Shown in pieces: positions 10,051 to 21,504 of a stretch of 64,000 nt of DNA. Source of the DNA: Chamaelirium japonicum (lineage: Eukaryota > Streptophyta > Magnoliopsida > Liliales > Melanthiaceae); contig OX393557.1 of NCBI GenBank assembly GCA_947650365.1, forward strand, positions 26,008,385 through 26,072,384, read 5' to 3'. The notes under the pieces are model-generated. The model saw nothing but the letters and a program-made list of their open reading frames with translations. It did no database searches and was not told where the DNA came from. Each line of letters starts with the position of its first letter. The first letter of the stretch is position 1. A program made the position numbers and the translations under genes.

Positions 10051-12709
10051 AGTAAGGCTGAAGGAGCTGAATGAGAACCTAATGCTGGTCTTGAGGAAGG
10101 AGGAGGAGATGTGGCGGCAGCGCTCGAAGGAGCAATGGGTGAAGTTGGGGGATGCTAATACCTCCTACTTCCACAGAGTAGCTAACGCCCGGAGGAGAAT
10201 GAACTTTCTGGCATCTTTGAGGCACGAGGAGAGAGAGTTGACGACCACGGCGGACATCTTAGAGGCAGCCACCTCCTTTTTCAAGTCTTCTTTCTTGGAA
10301 TCGGAGGCTCCTACGGGGATTTCCTTTGATTGGAATGGTGTGGACTTTCCGAGGGTACCAGCTGGCTCAGGCATTAATGCTGATTTTACTGACGAGGATT
10401 TCCGGAGGGCTGTCTTTCAGTCCAAAGGAGATGGGGCTCCGGGTCCGGACGGGTTCCCCATGTCCTTCTACCAGGAGTACTGGAACATGTTGGAGAGCGA
10501 CCTTTGCCGGCTGCTGCGGGACTTCTTCTCGGGTAAAGTGCGTCTCCACTGCCTGAATCACTCGTGGATTATCCTCCTTCCTAAGAAATCTTCTGCAGAG
10601 ACTATTCGGGACTACAGGCCGATCTCCCTCTCTAACTGTCTCTACAAGATTATTTCGAAGGTCCTAGCCAATAGGCTCGCGGACAATATCTCCCTGCTTG
10701 TCTCTCCCTCCCAGACCGCTTTCATCAAGGGGCGTTTAATCCTGGACAGTGTAGCGGCGGCCCATGAGACGATCTTTCACCTCCGCGAGTCGGGAGAAGA
10801 AGGAGCTTTGCTGAAGATCGATTTTGAGAGGGCTTTTGATCAAATCAGGTGGGATTTCTTGCTTGACCTTTTGCGGGCCAAAGGCTTCTCTAGCGGATGG
10901 CTGGGGTGGATTAGAGAAATCCTGGTTTCCTCCAAGTTGTCTTGTCTAATCAATGGGGAGCAAGGCAAGGACTTCAAGGTGTACAAGGGGTTGAAGCAGG
11001 GTTGCCCGTTATCCCCTTATTTGTTCATTTTGGTTGTAGACGCCTTTGATGCCGCAGTCCGTAAGGCGAACACTGAGGGGCTGGTTAAGGGAGTGGGCGG
11101 TCACGGTTGGACTACGTCTAATCTGCACTATGCTGATGACTCTCTCTTGTTCACAGCGGCTTGCCCCTTCCAGATGGTCTCCCTCAAAATCCTCCTCTAC
11201 GGTTTGGAGTTGACTTCGGGCCTGAGGATCAATTTCCAGAAGAGCAGCCTCTACTACATTGGTTCAGGGGATGCAGGTAGCGGGTTAGCCAGGCTTCTGA
11301 ATTGTAAGGTAGCTTTCCTGCCTATGAAGTATTTAGGGCTGCCTATTAGTGACAGAGCCCTGCGGCGAGAGGATTGGGAGTAGCTAATTCTCAAGATCGA
11401 GAGGAGGCTGGAGGGCTGGAAAGGTAGATTTCTATCTTCGGGAGGCAGGCTGGTGCTGGTGAACTCAGTTCTTTCTTCTATTCCCTGCTACTATCTTTCC
11501 TTTTACTACCTGCCGTCTTGGGTAATTGACCGGATAGACAGGATTCGGCGATCATTCCTTTGGCATGGGGTTGATGCTAGCACAGGTGGCTACAACCTTA
11601 TGAGATGGGATCAGGTTTGCCTTCCAAAGAAAATGGGTGGTCTGGGAGTCCTTGACCTGCGCAGATTCAATATCTTCATGTTGGGAAAATGGTGGTGGAG
11701 ACTGCAGCAGGGATCACGTGGTTCCTGGCGGGACGTCATTTTGGCTAAGTATTTTAGGAGATTCTCTCCTCTGCAAGCGCGGGGACGGCTGTCAGGCCGG
11801 ATATCCCATTTTTGGCGGGGCATTCTCAGGATCAAGGATCTCTACAGAGAGGCTACTACGCTTGTGCTAGGAGATGGGAGAGATATCAGATTCTGGAGGG
11901 ATACTTGGCTGGGGGATAGACCTCTGGAGCAACTTTTCCCAGCACTTTTTGCTGTGGCCCGGAACAAGGGAGCTTCAGTCCGCTCCCAGGCTAGCAGGAG
12001 GCGAGGGTCTATCGGGTGGCGTTTGAGGTTCGCTGCCCCTTTGGATCAGGATGGTCAGCGTGAGCTGCAGGACCTGCTTTTGATTCTTCAGGCGGCTTTG
12101 TTCCGGCCAGTCAGGGATGAGGTTCGATGGAGTGGTACTTCCTCAGGAGTATTCTCAGTTAGATCCTTCTACGATCATCTACTACCTCGGGTGCAGCGGC
12201 ATGGGCCGTCTAAGGCTATATGGAAGTCGAAGGCTCCCTCGAAGGTCCAAATTTTCTCCTTGTTGGCTTCGAGGAATAAGATTCTGACGAAGTCCAACCT
12301 GATGAGGCGCCATCACCCCCAGGCAACGGATGCTTTGTGCACTTTCTGCGCCTCGGAGGAGGAGTCGTCCTCACATCTTCTGCTCGGGTGCCCTTTTGCA
12401 AGAGTCCTATGGGATCACTTCGAGAGCAAGGCAGGGCTTTCTTCGCATCCCAGGACCCTTAGAGGGCTATGGACTTCTTGGAGGAGGAGGAGAATTCCGG
12501 TGGAGATCCGGAAGCCATGGGACGTCTTGGTCATGGCAATCCTGTGGGTTATCTGGCTTGAGCGGAACAGCAGAATTTTCAATGGTAAGTCGGCAGGGCA
12601 GGATAAGTTGCGGCTTTCGGTGATCTCCTATTTCCGCGCTTGGATTGTGCCTTGGAGAGATAAACTAGGGGCGGAGGCTTCCAGTTTTTGTAACAACCTG
12701 TTATCTTAG
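10051..12709 (+). pseudogene. LINE-B reverse transcriptase with zf-RVT tail
   Basis: The frame holds, in order: the pre-RT linker (EEEMWRQRSKEQWVKLGD), GAPGPDGF, the RT A-block LKIDFERAFD, GLKQGCPLSPYLF, the catalytic YADD (11129-11140), KYLGLPI, a long linker, and the zf-RVT block with IWKSKAPSKVQIF and CTFCASEEESSSHLL near 12330. It ends at TAG 12707-12709. A single in-frame TAG at 11381-11383, after KYLGLPI, is the only break. The apparent start at 9935 belongs to host sequence: the first 38 codons lie outside the TSD. The endonuclease is absent, so it cannot move on its own. Confidence 0.93.
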
Positions 12710-12790
12710 TTTTTAATGATTTCTGGTTGGGGTCCGCCAAACCCTCCCTCCTTTAGGAGGGGTTCTCAAAAAAAAAAAAAAAAAAAAAAA
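10051..12790 (+). mobile_element. LINE-B, 5'-truncated L1-type retrotransposon
   Basis: A 2.74-kb insertion is bounded by perfect 14-bp TSDs and ends in a 23-A tail (12768-12790). It starts between the endonuclease and reverse transcriptase, so it is 5'-truncated in the usual LINE manner. It carries RT and a C-terminal zinc-binding region in one frame broken by a single stop. Just before the tail is a CCCTCC...GGAGGGG stem. Two short copies of the same family lie at 54071-54477 and 57829-58231. Unit 5 has the empty site. Confidence 0.95.
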
Positions 12791-12804
12791 GAAAAGCATA
12801 TGAC
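12791..12804. repeat. Target-site duplication, right, LINE-B
   Basis: GAAAAGCATATGAC, identical to 10037-10050, directly follows the poly(A) tail. Confidence 0.95.
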
Positions 12805-13163
12805 AAAGGTTTAGAAATTTTAATCTCCGTTTTCTCTCCATGAGCCAGTTAATTGATGTCACAATTTGTAGGTTTAGAAGTTTTAATCTACTATGTTTTT
12901 TTGTCACGCTCTTTCTATTATTCATTTTCAAACGAGTTCATTGTGATTTTTTCTCCTTCCGCTCATAATGAATCCGAAAAAGGCCGGTTTCTTTCTCTCT
13001 TTTTTCACCCATGAAATTGATGTTGGTCTTAGAATCCAATTAAAAAAGAGGCTCAGTGCTTACAAGTAATGAGCCTATCGTCCCAAACGTTGCGGCTATG
13101 ATATCGGCGCAGTTGCATAATCTATTTGCAGTATCTTTGTTTTCTTACGTTTTCTAATTCTTG
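12805..13163. other. Remainder of hAT-like interior, no gene
   Basis: This continues the sequence interrupted by LINE-B and matches unit 5 at about 63090-63448. It is AT-rich with poly-T tracts. Nothing coding is seen. Confidence 0.5.
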
Positions 13164-13411
13164 TCAAACAGGGTGATGGACGATAACCACCGTCAGGTGA
13201 CGGACAACGGGATTCTGGGATAAAGACCTCTCACCTTCGTCCCCTTTAGCTTTTAAGTGCAACCTGCATTATCGAAAAAATTTAATGATCAATGGGGGCA
13301 ACGACTTCAGTCGTAGTAGGTAGAGAGAGGCGGATAGAGCTACCCCACCTCACCTGAGACCATGGCGACGGCGATGAGGAGCAGCAGGGACAGTGCAAGT
13401 AGCTTCGCCAT
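13164..13411 (-). pseudogene. Small gene B, both exons, unit 2
   Basis: Exon 1 (13354-13411) reads MAKLLALSLLLLIAVAMVS, a signal peptide close to that of gene A, and ends at a good donor CAG|GTGAGG. The acceptor is TGCAG|GTT at 13263/13264. Exon 2 (13164-13263) in its best frame reads KGDEGEKSLSQNPVVRHLT and closes with HHPV. The phase of the visible donor does not open that frame: joining the two as drawn gives an early stop. It is therefore either a decayed gene or uses another splice site. Upstream sequence to about 13605 resembles the gene A upstream region. Confidence 0.45.
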
Positions 13412-13455
13412 GGCGCGATCTACGCAAGGGAGGGAGAGATTGGAGGAATAATTAA

Positions 13456-13485
13456 GGGGGGGGGGGGGGGGGGGGGGGGGGGGGG
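13456..13485 (+). repeat. Poly-G tract of 30 bases
   Basis: An uninterrupted run of 30 G is followed by CGGGG. It lies about 45 bp upstream of the gene B exon 1 start codon. It is absent at the matching place in unit 5 (63720). It could fold into G-quadruplexes, and its exact length may be a sequencing or assembly artefact. Confidence 0.9.
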
Positions 13486-13854
13486 CGGGGCTGCTTATGC
13501 TCTACAAGAGTTGTGGAGGGAATCAACCCTTTCTTTTTGTGCCGCCCGATGGATCCAAAATGGGACACCAAGATGATCCATTTGATACAGGACCTTCTCT
13601 TTGTTGTGGGTTGAGGGGTGGGACTTGGGCGGGTCTGATCCGAACCCGACCCGACCAACCCGAACAATGGACAAACTTGGGCAAAGATAGTTAAAAGCTT
13701 GGACGGGTTTGGATAAAAAATTATCAACCCCGATGAAGTGACACACTAAAGTTGAATGTTTTGGTAGTTTTTTTTATGGAAATCAAAGACTGTCTATTTG
13801 ATGTTGAATGCTAAGAATTTGTTTGAAATATGTGAGGATATGGGTTGGACTTTA

Positions 13855-15005
13855 TGTTGGAAATATAATCGTTCTAAACTAGCAAATTTAGGATTTAATC
13901 AAATTATTAATATTAAAAATTTATTAGCAAATGTTATTTTCGCAAACAAGGACAAGTCACAAATTTCTTTTAGAAATTGTCTGCCAAGGCAGAGCGGGTT
14001 CTATGGAACCGTCATTCACCTTGCCGAACTTTCCTAATAGGGAGAAATAATCTATCTAAAATATATCTAATTATTTAGATTTCTCTATTAGATGCAAGTC
14101 AATTATTTTAGATCTAATATTAGGAAAAAAGAAGAGTTAGAAACTCTGGCCTGTGGTCGAAGCGTGCTAGGCACTGTCCCAAGAATCTTATTGCCCCCCT
14201 CGTGCGGGTCTCGTGGCAATGGTTCTCGGAGATACGGCGACCCCGGTCAGGCGACCTCATTCTCGTTGGCACGACTCCAAGAAGGCTTTGCGAACCTCGT
14301 GAACTTTCAGGAACCCAGCGACTCGGATGACGATCTTCTCGAATCGGGGAGGCAGCACCGCAGCAGAGCCTTGGTCCGAGAGAGGGAGTCTCTTCGGAGC
14401 AAAGGGGCAGCACAACAGCACCACGATACGAGAGAATGGAAGAGGGAGAGGCAGTAAGCAGGGAGGAATTCCGATTTTCGGAGTGTACTCATCCCATCGC
14501 TGCACTGGGCCTTATATAGGCCTCGGGCTGTTAATGGGAGGCTGAAAGAGGGGAGCGGTTAATGGGCTGTGATTAAGCCCATTAACCTCGCACGTTACAG
14601 CTCGCAGAGAGCAGTCTCATAACGGCTCGCATGCAGCAACGGGTCGCATGCAAAACGGCTAGTAGCCAAAAAGGAATTTCATAAATGGTGGAGGACTTAA
14701 AAGCAAAAAACAAAAATAGGGCAGGTGCGGACCAGCCCATTTCGGAGGTGCTATCGTGTCCGGGTCCGTGGGCGCACACACATGCGCCGCCCAGCCCATG
14801 CCCAAGCCCAAGCCCGGCCTGGCCCGGCCCGGCTCGGTACGGCAAGGCACGCACGCACGCGTGTGAGCTAGTGGAGCCCCTCCTCTAGTGTGATGACTAG
14901 TGGGGGAAGTGGGCAATCCTATTTAAGTTGGTAGGGGATTTCTCCCCTTACCGATATGGGACTAAAAACCCCATGTTTTGTGTGGTTTTAAAACACACAC
15001 CAACA
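13855..15005 (-). repeat. Copia-1 3' LTR
   Basis: This 1151-bp LTR is downstream of the coding region on the minus strand. It contains a GC-rich tract near 14800 with CCCGGC repeats and CACG repeats that differ in length from the partner LTR. Confidence 0.92.
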
Positions 15006-15019
15006 ATCCCCCACATGTG
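15006..15019 (-). other. Copia-1 polypurine tract
   Basis: On the minus strand ACATGTGGGGGAT lies directly before the 3' LTR, the expected place for plus-strand priming. Confidence 0.7.
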
Positions 15020-15566
15020 TTTAAAATCACTAAATATTAAATAATTAAAAAAAAATTCAAAAGGTAAAGTAAAAAGACTTTGCTGGATTCCTTATACCAC
15101 GCAGTAGGTGTAGGTACCTTCCGGTTTGAACCTCCATTTAGTACAGTTGTATACATCCGTGAGGACTTGGTGGACTACGCCTTGAACCAGCCTCATTTAT
15201 CGGGTTTCTACAAGTAGTACACGTAGTACAGTTTTCGATGGTTCTAAGCGGGTTGCGCTATTAATGGCCTTGCACAGATATCTTTTCTTGTATGTTTCTA
15301 GGGAGCAGCCCTGGTCCCAGAGTTGCGGCCTCACAATGACATACATATAGGTAAGTCCTAATAGGTGTGTGAGCAAGGCGACACCCCGCCTCATGGGTCT
15401 TGGACTTATTAAGAGTTTTACACTCATCCTACCCCTTGCTTTTAATAAGCACTGACGTCATAAGGACGGGAGCATTATTCAGTGCTCCTTATTTTCAATC
15501 ACTACTACAGTTTGTTTCTACCCATTGAACCTCCGTGAGGTTGGGTTCCCACTGCGGTGATTTTTC
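15020..15566. other. Copia-1 untranslated region after pol
   Basis: This lies between the end of RNase H and the polypurine tract. It has no conserved coding frame. Confidence 0.5.
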
Positions 15567-18500
15567 TTATGGGCTTAATCTCATCCCCCTCAACGATTCT
15601 AAGACCACTGTCCTAGAGAGGCCCTTAGTTAGATGATCCGTCAAATTCTTTTCGGATCTAACAAAATCTAGGGCAATTATTTGATTCTTCATCTTATATC
15701 TGAGAGATCTATGTCTCACTTTCAGATGTCGATTTATTTTCACATCAGCGTTTTCTTGATTACATTTATCAATAGCTGATCGACAATCACAATGGATAGA
15801 TATAGCCGGTAAAGGCTTTTCTATCAATGGGATCTCATATAGAAGATCTCGAAGCCATTCTGCTTCTGTGCTAGTGGTATCTAGTGCTATCATAGCTATA
15901 ACGGTTTGTTTGGTGGATTTCCAAGATATGGCTCCACCTCCTAGTAGGAATACATATCCGGTTGTGGACTTAATATCTATTGAGTCACTAATCTAGTTAG
16001 CATCAGAGTATCCCTCTAATACAGCTGGATATCCACTATAGTGGAGACCGTATGATATGGTTCCCTTAAGGTATCTAAAAGCTCTTTCTAACGCATTCCA
16101 ATGGGACAAATTCGGGTTAGACGTATAACGACTGAGTCTATTTACCGCGTAAGCGATATCGGGTCGAGTATAGTTTGCTAGAAAACCTAGCGATCCTATG
16201 ATTTGAGCATACTCGCTCTGTAGTCTAGGAAGTCCAGTATTCTTTGTTAGATGGGTATTTGGATCATATGGTGTGGATACTGGTTGGCAATCGGGGTCGT
16301 AAAATTTCCTAAGGATTTTCTCGACATAGTGGGATTGGGATAACACTAAACCATTATTCTTCCTAATGATCTTAGTGTTCAAAATAACGTCGGCTTGTCC
16401 TAGATCTTTCATGTCGAAGTTTTGGGACAAAAAATATTTGATATCATTTATGATTTGTATGTTTGAACCGAATATTAGAATATCGTCAACATACAAACAT
16501 AAAATGACAACATTATTACCATCTACTTTATGGTATACACATTCATCCGTTGTATTGATATCAAATCCATAGGATAAGGTAACTTCATCGAATTTCATGT
16601 GCCATTGTTTTGGGGCTTGTTTAAGACCATAGAGGGATCGAATTAACTTACATACCTTTCCCTCTTGTCCAGGTGCAGTAAATCCCTTGGGTTGGTCCAT
16701 GTATATTTCCTCATTAAGGTTATCATTCAAGAAAGCAGTCTTAACATCCATTTGATGTATGACTAGCTTATAGATTGAAGCTAAGGCGATGAGGATCCTA
16801 ATCGTGATTATCCTAGCGACAGGTGAGTAGACATCAAAGTAGTCTACCCCTGGTTTTTGGGTAAAGCCCTTGGCTACAAGTCGTGCCTTAAATTTATCTA
16901 TGGTACCGTCGGGTCTAAGTTTTTTCTTAAACACCCATTTACATCCTATGGTTTTACAACCAAGAGGTAAATTGATGAGTTCCCAGGTATGGTTTTGAAG
17001 TATGGATTGGATCTCGTTATCTATGGCTTCTTTCCAAAAAGGTGAGTTTATGGACTTCATTGCATCTGTATAGGTGGAGGGAGAGTTCTCCACCATAAGT
17101 GCATAGAAGTCATCAAAGACTTTCTCTACACGGGCACGTTTACTCCTCCTAGGTTCGGTTTGGGTTACCGGTTCAGTCTGGTCTTCAGGTTCTAATTGGA
17201 CTTCATGTTTGATCTGAGTCACTTGATTAGAACTGGAGGCCTGGTTATTAGTATTAATCCTAGTGTTGATCCTAGTCTTATAAGGAAAGATGTTTTCGAA
17301 GTATGAGGCATCTCTTGCTTCGATTATGGTGTTATTGGCTATTTCGCTTATTTCTGAGTTAAACACTAAAAAACGATTAGCGTTACTGTCTGAAGCTTAG
17401 CCAATAAAGATGGCATCTGCAGTCTTAGGTCCTATCTTCTTCCTTTTGTTATCAAAGATTTTTACCTTAACTAGGCACCCCCACACTTTTAAATATTCTA
17501 AGTTAGGTTTTCTATGTTTCCATACTTCGTATGGGGTCAAGTCATTGTGTTTGAAAGGAATACGGTTAAGGATAAAACAGGCCGTCATTAGGGCTTTCCC
17601 CCACAAGTTCTCTGGCGCTACAGAGCTTAGTAACATGGAATTGACCATATTCATTAGGGTCCTATTTTTCCTCTCCGCTACACCGTTGGATTGGGGAGTG
17701 TAAGGAGATGTGACTTCATAGAGTATTCCATAGTCATCACAGTATTCACTTAACTCATTTGAGGTATACTCCCCTCCTCGTTCTGACCTAAGGATCTTAA
17801 TGGTTTCATCTAATTGGTTTTCAACCAGAGCTCTGTAAATTTTAAATTTACTGAGTACTTCATCCTTGGTTTTAATAAGGTATAGGTGGCAATATTTTGA
17901 AGCGTCATCTATGAACGTTACAAAATATCTATTGCCACCTCTTGAGGTTTTCCCAGAATCACAGACATCGCTGTGAATTAATTCAAATATTTGGGAGTCT
18001 CGATTGATGGTTTTAAAAGATTTCTTAGGTTGTTTGGCTTCTACGCATATCTTGCACTTGTCGAGATTCCTAGTATCGGATTTAGGAATAATGTTTAAGG
18101 TCATGAGTTTCTTAATAGAATTATAATTTACATGACCTAGTCTTTGGTGCCAAGTAACCGAAGACTCAACATTCAGAATTATAGATAAAGGATTAAAGAT
18201 ATTCAATTTGAATAAGCCATCACAGAGAAATCCTTTTCCAATAAAATTTATTCCTTTAGTTATTACAACTTTATTGGACTCGAATACAAGCTTATACCCA
18301 TGTTGTACTAACAAGGACCCACTAATAAGATTTCTCCTAATCTCCGGAACGAGGTGGACTCCGTGCAGGGTTAGGGTCTTCTTCGACGTCAACTTCAGGT
18401 CAATCTGTCCTATCCCTAGCACACGAGCCTCAGCATTGTTCCCCATGCTTACAGCTCCTCCACCTGAGACCTGATAGGTGGAAAACAAAGATTGATCAGA

Positions 18501-19577
18501 ACAAACATGAATGTTAGCTCCTGTGTCAATCCACCAATCAAATACTTAAAAGGTCATGTTAACTTCAGGGGTGAAGAGAACAGACCTGAAATCAGTCCCA
18601 GAAGAGCTAGCTCCAGAGGTCACCATGTTGACTTGGGAGCCGGGTGGCATTTGACCATTCCTTCTTGGATTTGGAGGTGGTGCTGTCTTCTTGTAGAAGC
18701 ATTGGTTGGCCATGTGATTGGTCCGACCGCAGACATAGCAGCAACGCACTCCTTCCTTCTTTTGGTCCTTGGGATGGTTTGGGTTATGGTTGCTATGGTA
18801 GGGCTTCTTGGTATATGGCTTAGGCTTAGGGTGGAAGGGTTTCTTCTGGAACTTATGTTTAGGTTTTTGAAATGGCTTGGATGGTTGACTCTCTATGTTA
18901 TTGACCTTGGGTTTGGATTCAGAAGATCCCTTTTCCCTGAGCCTATATTGCTCCTCAATTCTAATAGAGTTTAGAACTTGAGTTAGGGTTAGGTCACCTT
19001 GGGTATGACTTAGGTGCTTAGAAAACTTGGACCAAGAAGCAGGTAGTTTATCTATAAGGTAGGCTATTTGGAAGGTTTCATCAAGAGTGGAACCATTCGT
19101 CTTTAGGTGTTGGACTAGGTTTTCAAACTCATGAATCTGATCATTCATGGGTTTGGAGTCAACCATTTTGAAGCTATTGAAGTCAGACGCTTTGAAGCGT
19201 TTTACTCCAGCATCATCTAGGTCATACTTATGCTCTAGGGTATCCCATAGGTCCTTAGGGTTTTGAATGGTATAGTAGATATCATATAGCCTATCAGATA
19301 AGGCCCCTAGGATCCTATAAAGGCCATGGTAGTTGATTTCTTCTGGGGTCCTAGTGGGAATGCCAGAAGTTGGTTCAGTTTCAGGTTAAGAAGTGGATGC
19401 TCGGGTACGACGAGTTTGGCTAGACCCATTGGATACTCCTGGTGCGGTTTCACCTATGGCTGACAATAACCCAAGTATGGTTAGCCAGAATCGCATCTGG
19501 TTTTGCCACCTCTTGAAGTTAGACCCGTCAAACTTCTCGGGTTTGGCACTAAGGGTTTCACGGTTTGGTGATGCCAT
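15567..19577 (-). pseudogene. Copia-1 gag-pol, one frame with four stops
   Basis: A single minus-strand frame runs from 19577 to 15567 without frameshifts. Stops occur at 19386-19388 (TAA, in gag), 18546-18548 (TAA, just before protease), 17397-17399 (TAA, after integrase) and 15993-15995 (TAG, before RNase H). Domains in order: gag with KFDGSNFKRWQNQM and a CCHC knuckle CCYVCGRTNHMANQC near 18700; protease WWIDTGAN; HQRLGH...CKIC pre-integrase; integrase HSDVC and FIDDAS; RT with [11 protein letters not shown] and YVDD near 16490; RNase H with TSTEAEW. Each stop is one substitution from sense, so it was coding until recently. Confidence 0.93.
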
Positions 19578-20008
19578 TTCGGACCAAAGTTAGGAGTTGA
19601 AATCTGTGGATTGAAAAATAAGTTGTCAATTTTAAAGTACACCTAGATAGATTCGACTTTTAGAAGTCCAAATGAAACTTCCAAATCCTAACGGCCAGAT
19701 GGGCTCCAGGTAGGAGGTGGAGCACTAGGCTCGCTCAAATACCAAGCTACCTTGGGCAATTTAATGCCGGTTTGACAAGCCTTTCTAGACACCGTAGGCA
19801 GTGGAATATTCCAATGACGACTTTTAGTCTTTTCTATAATCTATGCTTCTAATTTATTTTTGTAGAAAATAGTTTTGTAACTAGTAGCAACTAATAGGTA
19901 GCACGGAATAAAGTCTAATAGATGATCACGTAGGCTAATAGATGATTAGTGAGCAAGTTGCAAAGAAAATAACTTATGAACGATTAAATAACAATAAGAT
20001 TCTTGGAT
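19578..20008 (-). other. Copia-1 leader with displaced PBS-like motif
   Basis: The bases next to the 5' LTR read ATCCAAGAATC on the minus strand and lack the TGG expected of a primer-binding site. A motif AGCTTGGTATTTGAGC, resembling the Met-tRNA site, lies about 260 bases further in (near 19740-19755). Either a different primer is used or the leader was rearranged. Confidence 0.5.
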
Positions 20009-21153
20009 TGTTGGAAATATAATCGTTCTAAACTAGCAAATTTAGGATTTAATCAAATTATTAATATTAAAAATTTATTAGCAAATGTTATTTTCGCAAA
20101 CAAGGACAAGTCACAAATTTCTTTTAGAAATTGTTTGCCAATGCAGAGCGGGTTCTATGGAACCGTCATTCACCTTGCCGAACTTTTCTAAAAGGGAGAA
20201 ATAATCTATCTAAAATATATCTAATTATTTAGATTTCTCTATTAGATGCAAGTCAATTATTTTAGATCTAATATTAGGACAAAAGAAGAGTTAGAAACTC
20301 TGGCCTGTGGTCGAAGCGTGCTAGGCACTGTCTCAAGAATCTTATTGCCCCTCTCGTGCGGGTCTCGTGGCAATGGTTCTCGGAGATACGGCGACCCCGG
20401 TCAGGCGACCTCCTTCTCGTCGGCACGACTCCAAGAAGGCTTTGCGAACCTCGTGAACTTTCAGGAACCCAGCGACTCGGATGACGACTTCTCGAATCGG
20501 GGAGGCAGCACCGCAGCAGAGCCTTGGTCCGAGAGAGGGAGTCTCTTCGGAGCAAAGGGGCAGCACAACAGCACCACGATACGAGAGAATGGAAGAGGGA
20601 GAGGCAGTAAGCAGGGAGGAATTCCGATTTTCGGAGTGTACTCATCCCATCGCTGCACTGGACCTTATATAGGCCTCGGGCTGTTAATGGGAGGCTGAAA
20701 GAGGGGAGCGGTTAATGGGCTGCGATTAAGCCCATTAACCTCGCACGTTACAGCTCGCAGAGAGCAGTCTCGTAACGGCTCGCATGCAGCAACGGGTCGC
20801 ATGCAAAACGGCTAGTAGCCAAAAAGGAATTTCATAAATGGTGGAGGACTTAAAAGCAAAAAACAAAAATAGGGCAGGTGCGGACCAGCCCATTTCGGAG
20901 GTGCTATCGTGTTCGGGTCCGTGGGCGCACACACACGCGCCGCCCAGCCCATGCCCAAGCCCAAGCCCGGCCCGGCCCGGCCCGGCTCGGCACGCACGCA
21001 CGCACGCGTGTGAGCTAGTGGAGCCCCTCCTCTAGTGTGATGACTAGTGGGGGAAGTGGGCAATCCTATTTAAGTTGGTAGGGGATTTCTCCCCTTACCG
21101 ATATGGGACTAAAAACCCCATGTTTTGTGTGGTTTTAAAACACACACCCAACA
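20009..21153 (-). repeat. Copia-1 5' LTR
   Basis: This 1145-bp LTR is upstream of the coding region on the minus strand. Reading that strand it starts TGTTGGGTGTGTG and contains CCCATATCGGTAAGGGG. Confidence 0.92.
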
Positions 21154-21504
21154 CTTTATGCTTACGTTATGCAATTCAAAGATTTTTTTTATCCAATTCA
21201 AAAATCTGTTCGGTTTTTTTTCCATCTATTTATATGCACAAGCATTTCTAATTGGGCAACCTACTCAACCCGTCCATTATTTTGCAAATTGGGCAAACCG
21301 AGCCAACCGAGGAACCTGAGCAACTAGAATGGGCAAGCACGGGTTGGGCTTCCACGGGTTCACCTGGTTCCACGGGCAAAACGGGTTAAGGTTTGCGCAA
21401 GTCGGGTTGGGTATGGGCAGACCATTCAACCCGCCCAAGTCCCACCCCTAGGTTGTGCTTCAATAATCCTGCCTCAAAGGAGCCTTCTCTTTGTTGGGTG
21501 CAAT

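Larger units (their letters stand above)
13855..21153 (-). mobile_element. Copia-1, full-length Ty1/copia retrotransposon
   Basis: Two LTRs of about 1.15 kb (13855-15005, 20009-21153) begin TGTTGG and end CCAACA, with a perfect 5-bp TSD CTTTA at 13850-13854 and 21154-21158. Coding is on the minus strand in the order gag, protease, integrase, RT, RNase H. By eye the LTRs differ at roughly 18 positions plus small indels, about 98 percent identity, so insertion is recent. It lies inside the hAT-like element. Confidence 0.95.
13615..21448. mobile_element. hAT-like non-autonomous element split by Copia-1
   Basis: The ends GGGGTGGGACTTGGGCGGGT (13615) and, inverted, ACCCGCCCAAGTCCCACCCC (to 21448) form perfect 20-bp terminal inverted repeats. 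The flanks TGGGTTGA (13607-13614) and TAGGTTGT (21449-21456) agree at 6 of 8 positions, a decayed hAT TSD. Subtracting Copia-1 leaves about 530 bp rich in CCCGACC and GGGTTGGG words with no transposase. It sits in the upstream region of gene B. Confidence 0.8.

Noticed and set aside
13452..13727. Proline-rich tail protein
   Set aside because: The poly-proline is the poly-G tract read on the other strand.
14092..14457. ORFs inside the Copia-1 LTR
   Set aside because: The frame differs between the two LTRs and no domain is present; LTR filler.
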